A DNA stretch of 49,655 bases from JANLTP01 sp031363055 (GTDB lineage Bacteria; Pseudomonadota; Gammaproteobacteria; Burkholderiales; Burkholderiaceae_E). Both the position numbers and the translations under genes were made by a program. Positions 46,069-49,655 of this stretch are shown piece after piece (the first letter of the stretch is position 1; each line of letters opens with the position of its first letter). Where the stretch lies: contig JANLTP010000249.1 of assembly GCA_031363055.1 (NCBI GenBank), positions 1 through 49,655 on the forward strand, written 5' to 3'. The notes under the pieces were generated by a model, which was not told the DNA's origin, made no database searches, and saw nothing but the letters and a program-made list of their open reading frames with translations.

Positions 46069-47460
46069 ATGATTGCACCGGTGGTGGACTCGATTTTCAA
46101 GGCCTACGATATTCGCGGCATTGTCGGCACGACCTTGACGGCCGACGCCGCCCATTCGATCGGTGTGGCACTGGCCAGCGCGGGTCGCAAACTTGGCATG
46201 ACAGAAATTGTCGTCGGTCGCGACGGACGCCTGTCGGGTCCGATGCTGATTCAGGCGCTGTCCAATGGCATACGTGCGGCCGGACTGTCGGTCATCGATA
46301 TCGGCATGGTTACGACGCCGCTGGTCTATTACGCGACCTATGAACTGGGCACGGCCTCGGGCGTAGCCGTGACTGGCAGTCACAACCCGCCGGAATATAA
46401 CGGCTTGAAGATGATGCTGGCTGGTGAGACCTTGCACGGCGGCGCCATCAAGGCGCTGGCCAAGGAAATCAACGGTCAGCGATTGAGCGAAGTGCCGCCC
46501 GAGGCGCGCGGCAAAATTCGCGAGATCGATGTCGTCGATCGTTATATGAAGCGGGTGCTGTCCGACATCAAACTCGCGCGCCCGATGAAAATTGCCGTCG
46601 ACTGTGGCAATGGCGTGGCCGGTGCGTTTGCCGGCCCGTTGTATCGCGCGCTGGGCTGTGAGGTGACGGAGTTGTTCTGTGAAGTCGACGGAACGTTCCC
46701 GAATCATCATCCCGATCCTGCGCATCCCGAGAATCTTCAGGATCTGATGCGTGCGTTGCGCGACACCGACGCTGAACTGGGCCTGGCCTTCGATGGTGAT
46801 GGTGACCGGCTCGGGGTAGTCACCAAGACCGGGAAAATTATTTATCCGGATCGACAGCTCATGTTGTTTGCGCAAGATGTGCTGTCGCGCTGCCCGGGTG
46901 AGTCGATTATTTACGATGTCAAATGCAGCCGCAACGTCGCCTCCTGGGTCCGCAAGCATGGCGGAGTGCCACTCATGTGGCGCACCGGCCATTCGCTCGT
47001 CAAGGCCAAGTTGCGCGAGACCGGCGCGCCGCTGGCCGGTGAAATGAGCGGCCACATCTTTTTCAAGGAGCGCTGGTACGGCTTCGACGACGGCCTGTAT
47101 GCCGGTGCGCGCCTGCTGGAGATTGTGTCGCGTTTTGCCGATCCGTCGGCGCTGCTCGAGGCCTTGCCCGATTCACCGTCGACGCCCGAGTTGCAATTGC
47201 CCTGCGCCGAGGGCGAAAATTTTGAGTTGGTAGCGAACCTGCAGAAACATGGGCGATTTGATGGCGCCCGTGAAATCATCACCATCGATGGGGTGCGGGT
47301 TGAGTACGACGACGGCTTCGGCCTGGCGCGTGCGTCCAACACAACGCCGGTCGTGGTCTTGCGTTTCGAAGCCGACACCAGCGGCGCACTCGAGCGTATT
47401 CAATCGGCATTTCGCCAATCAATCCTGGCCATCAAACCGGACGCCAGACTGCCGTTTTGA
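46069..47460 (+). CDS. algC: Phosphomannomutase/phosphoglucomutase (AlgC family)
   Basis: A 463-residue alpha-D-phosphohexomutase. The phosphoserine loop is TGSHNPPEYNG (Ser104), the metal loop is FDGDGDR (about 241-247), GEMSGHIFFKERW is the sugar-binding loop, and the fourth domain ends with RASNTTPVVVLRFE. It would supply mannose-1-P and glucose-1-P, the latter being the RmlA substrate. Length equals Pseudomonas AlgC. Starts three bases after the GT2 stop. Confidence 0.94.
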   Translation: MIAPVVDSIFKAYDIRGIVGTTLTADAAHSIGVALASAGRKLGMTEIVVGRDGRLSGPMLIQALSNGIRAAGLSVIDIGMVTTPLVYYATYELGTASGVAVTGSHNPPEYNGLKMMLAGETLHGGAIKALAKEINGQRLSEVPPEARGKIREIDVVDRYMKRVLSDIKLARPMKIAVDCGNGVAGAFAGPLYRALGCEVTELFCEVDGTFPNHHPDPAHPENLQDLMRALRDTDAELGLAFDGDGDRLGVVTKTGKIIYPDRQLMLFAQDVLSRCPGESIIYDVKCSRNVASWVRKHGGVPLMWRTGHSLVKAKLRETGAPLAGEMSGHIFFKERWYGFDDGLYAGARLLEIVSRFADPSALLEALPDSPSTPELQLPCAEGENFELVANLQKHGRFDGAREIITIDGVRVEYDDGFGLARASNTTPVVVLRFEADTSGALERIQSAFRQSILAIKPDARLPF

Positions 47461-47485
47461 GTGGCTTGCGTTACCATGCGCCACC

Positions 47486-48742
47486 ATGCAATTGATCGAC
47501 GTTTCGCCCCAGGCATGGGTCTCTCGACGAGGCTTGCAGCGTTGTGTCGCCCTGGCGGTTTTTTTGTTTTTGCCGTTGGCCAGTCTGTATGCCTCGGCCG
47601 GCGGTGTCGTATTCTGGGCACTGGCTCTAGTCGGCGTTGTTCTGTGCTTTGACAGATCGGGCAACCCGTCGCGCATTCATTCCCTGTCACGTGCTACCTG
47701 GTCGCTGTTGCTGATCGCCTGCCTGTTGCCGGTCCTGTTGAACCTCGCTTCGGTACTCTATTTCGGGCTGCCCGCGCGACGGGTTTCCTGGTTACCCTTC
47801 GTGGGTGCGCTGTTCATTGTGATTGCGGTGTTCGTGAGTGGTATATCGATCAAGCCCCTGGTTCTCGGTGCTACGCTCGCCTCGTTCGTCTTGTTGTTTA
47901 TCACCGCCCTGGCGGTCTTCAGCTATGGTCATGAGCGACCCAGTCTGACCATGAATGCGCTGCTCTACGGCAAGGTCAGCGTTGTCACCATGCTGATCAC
48001 AGCCTGGGGCCTGGGCGACGAGGACGACCGCCCGAAAAGAGTGCTGATGGGCGTGAGTTTGTTGGCCGGCCTGGCGGCGCTGCTGCTGACCGGCTATCGC
48101 GGTGGCTGGCTGGCGTTGCCGGTGGTTGTGCTGGCGTTGTGGCTCAATCCGAAGGCCAAGATCAAGGTCAGTGCGGCGCGCACCCGGCGGACCGTATTCG
48201 CCATGATCATGGCCGTGACGGCGGTTGCGATCGTCAGCGCCAATTTTTCAGCCCTCGAACGGGTCCAGAAGTTATCGCTTGAATTGCAGGCCTATGAATC
48301 GGGCGTCGTCAATAATTCGTCGGTCGGCAGCCGGCTGGCCATGTGGAAGTCGGCGTCTCGAATGTATCGCGAGCATCCGCTGTTTGGTGTCGGCGCGCAT
48401 GAATACCATGCGCAGCTCAAACAGATGCAAGCGCAAGGCGACTATCCGGCCGATGCCAAACTTTATCGGCATGCGCACAATACGGTACTTAATGTCGCCG
48501 CCGAATACGGCACGATCGGGCTGCTGGTGTTGTTGATCGCTGGCATGGCAGCGGTACGTCTTTACTTGGCCAGCCCGAAACGCTACCGGCAACTGGGTCT
48601 GCTGTTGCTTGCCTGTTGGCTGCTCATGGCCTTGACCAACGACGTGCTGGCCCATCAGACGCTGATGCGCACGATGGCCTTTGGCTTCGCGGTCTGTCTG
48701 GCTGTGGGTCTGCGCTCGAACGGCACGCCGACAGGCTCCTGA
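47486..48742 (+). CDS. waaL: O-antigen ligase family protein
   Basis: A 418-residue inner-membrane protein with about ten to eleven hydrophobic segments and a large periplasmic loop. HAHNTVLNVAAEYGTIGLLVLL is the conserved His motif of the WaaL/PilO-type ligases, and LTGYRGGWLALPVV an Arg motif. It would transfer lipid-linked glycan to lipid A-core, or, less likely, glycosylate a protein such as pilin. ATG 47486 is used; the frame is open upstream but that part is antisense of algC. Its stop overlaps waaC. Confidence 0.88.
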   Translation: MQLIDVSPQAWVSRRGLQRCVALAVFLFLPLASLYASAGGVVFWALALVGVVLCFDRSGNPSRIHSLSRATWSLLLIACLLPVLLNLASVLYFGLPARRVSWLPFVGALFIVIAVFVSGISIKPLVLGATLASFVLLFITALAVFSYGHERPSLTMNALLYGKVSVVTMLITAWGLGDEDDRPKRVLMGVSLLAGLAALLLTGYRGGWLALPVVVLALWLNPKAKIKVSAARTRRTVFAMIMAVTAVAIVSANFSALERVQKLSLELQAYESGVVNNSSVGSRLAMWKSASRMYREHPLFGVGAHEYHAQLKQMQAQGDYPADAKLYRHAHNTVLNVAAEYGTIGLLVLLIAGMAAVRLYLASPKRYRQLGLLLLACWLLMALTNDVLAHQTLMRTMAFGFAVCLAVGLRSNGTPTGS

Positions 48743-49655
48743 TGCCCAGCTCGCCCGTGCGCATTGGTATCGTCAAGACCAGCTCGATGGGCGATGTGAT
48801 TCATGCACTGCCGGTTCTGTCCGATCTGCGTACGGCGCTGCCTGCTGCGCTCATCGATTGGGTCGTCGAGAGCGGCTTTGCGGAAATTCCGGCCTGGCAT
48901 CCTGCGGTCCGCGAGGTCATCCCGATTTCAATCCGTCGCTGGCGCCGATCCCTGAGCTCGGCCAGTACTTGGGCCGAGATCCGCGCCCTTGGCAAGCGGC
49001 TACGCTCGCAAGAGCCATACGATGTCGTGCTTGATTTGCAAGGCCTGTACAAGAGTGCGCTGTTGACGCGCCTCATGACCGGCACCCGAGCGGGCTATTC
49101 ATTTCGATGTGCGCGCGAACCGTTGGCCGCGCTGGCCTATTCGCGACGTTTTGATGTCGACCTGCAGGCGCACGCCATCGAGCGTATGCGCCAGCTCAGT
49201 GCTCAGGTGTTCGGCTACGTGCCGCAAGGCTTGCCGAGGTTCGATCTGCAACTTCCGACGCCGGTTGCATCAATGCGTGCGGTTGCGCCAATGCCTGAGG
49301 AGGCGTCTGCGCCTTTGAGTGCGGCTGCGCCCGCGAGTGCGTCAGTCACTTCGCCATTGGCCGCTCTGCCGTTCGCGGTGTTATTGCATGCCAGTGCCCG
49401 AGCCGAAAAGCTTTGGCCGCAAGAGCAGTGGCGCGCCTTGATTTCGTCGTTGAACGGGTCCGGTATTGCAGTTGTCTTGCCCTGGGCCAGCGAACTGGAA
49501 CATCAACAGGCACGGTTGCTGGCCGGGTTTGGCCCGATATGTCGGGTGCCCCTACGAATGAGCCTGACCGAATGTGCGCAGTTGCTGCAGTCCGCCTTGT
49601 TTGTGGTCGGGGTGGATACCGGCTTGACGCACCTGGCGGCGGCACTGGGCAAACC
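48742..49655 (+). CDS. waaC: Lipopolysaccharide heptosyltransferase I (partial, runs off the window)
   Basis: The first 304 residues of a GT-B glycosyltransferase (family 9) that adds the first heptose to Kdo in LPS core. IVKTSSMGDVIHALPVL is the family start, VVLDLQGLYKSAL follows, and GVDTGLTHLAAALGK near the window end is the ADP-heptose site. Residues about 173-207 are an Ala/Pro/Ser-rich insertion between the two domains, encoded by degenerate GCGGTTGCG-type repeats and not usual in WaaC. ATG overlaps the waaL stop (TGATG). No stop codon before 49655. Confidence 0.9.
   Translation, partial: MPSSPVRIGIVKTSSMGDVIHALPVLSDLRTALPAALIDWVVESGFAEIPAWHPAVREVIPISIRRWRRSLSSASTWAEIRALGKRLRSQEPYDVVLDLQGLYKSALLTRLMTGTRAGYSFRCAREPLAALAYSRRFDVDLQAHAIERMRQLSAQVFGYVPQGLPRFDLQLPTPVASMRAVAPMPEEASAPLSAAAPASASVTSPLAALPFAVLLHASARAEKLWPQEQWRALISSLNGSGIAVVLPWASELEHQQARLLAGFGPICRVPLRMSLTECAQLLQSALFVVGVDTGLTHLAAALGK

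Noticed and set aside
45796..47055. Open frame of 419 codons on the minus strand opposite the GT2 and algC genes
   Set aside because: It crosses the boundary of two well-supported plus-strand genes and its translation has no recognisable domain.

Overview
The window reads as a chromosomal segment of a gammaproteobacterium of fairly high GC (not counted). Three things point there: the order pilG-pilH-pilI-pilJ-chpA followed by yqgE-ruvX-pyrR-pyrB-pyrC', which is the Pseudomonas-type neighbourhood; a non-catalytic PyrC' behind pyrB; and a RibBA whose GTP cyclohydrolase half is degenerate, the RibBX type common in Proteobacteria. A soxXYZA set suggests the ability to oxidise reduced sulfur compounds. 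I see no rRNA or tRNA gene, no CRISPR, no prophage and no transposase.

Layout. 1-270: a fold-back inverted repeat at the window edge, containing the 3' end of a thiamine-diphosphate enzyme gene. 198-1913 (-): that enzyme. 1967-3739: ribD, ribE. 3639-7704: an apparent insertion splitting the riboflavin genes (CDF metal exporter, DUF7931-like protein, soxXYZA). 7784-11951: ribBA, ribH, nusB, thiL, pgpA, pncC. 12222-13798: recA, recX, with a LexA-like box. 13844-16715: sucC, sucD, a TerC-family exporter. 16855-21180: a signalling block (PP2C phosphatase, FHA protein, CHASE2 adenylate cyclase, metallo-beta-lactamase-fold phosphodiesterase). 21442-22844: type IV pilin with a sigma-54 promoter, a terminator and a TfpX/TfpZ accessory gene. 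22985-32818: rubredoxin and the Pil-Chp chemosensory genes. 33019-36879: yqgE, ruvX, pyrR, pyrB, pyrC'. 36916-41480: plsC, then apaH, a PglF/WbpM-type dehydratase and a WecA/WbpL-type transferase on the minus strand. 41507-49655: dTDP-rhamnose synthesis (rmlBACD), a family 2 glycosyltransferase, phosphomannomutase, an O-antigen ligase and a partial waaC.

How parts may work together. Rml, PglF, WecA/WbpL, GT2, AlgC, WaaL and WaaC would supply O-antigen/LPS precursors and ligation. The cAMP-making and putative cAMP-degrading genes lie directly beside pilin and Pil-Chp genes, so a local cAMP-pilus circuit is plausible but inferred.

Three recurrent oddities stand out. Short tandem duplications (9-31 bp) sit just upstream of start codons (pncC, recA, recX, terC, pyrR, perhaps plsC) or in linkers (RuvX, ChpA). 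Several operon-leading genes have a -10-like hexamer only 6-8 nt before the start codon and no good Shine-Dalgarno (ribD, ribBA, yqgE, rmlB), suggesting leaderless mRNAs. Convergent neighbours overlap at their 3' ends (ribE/CDF, plsC/apaH).
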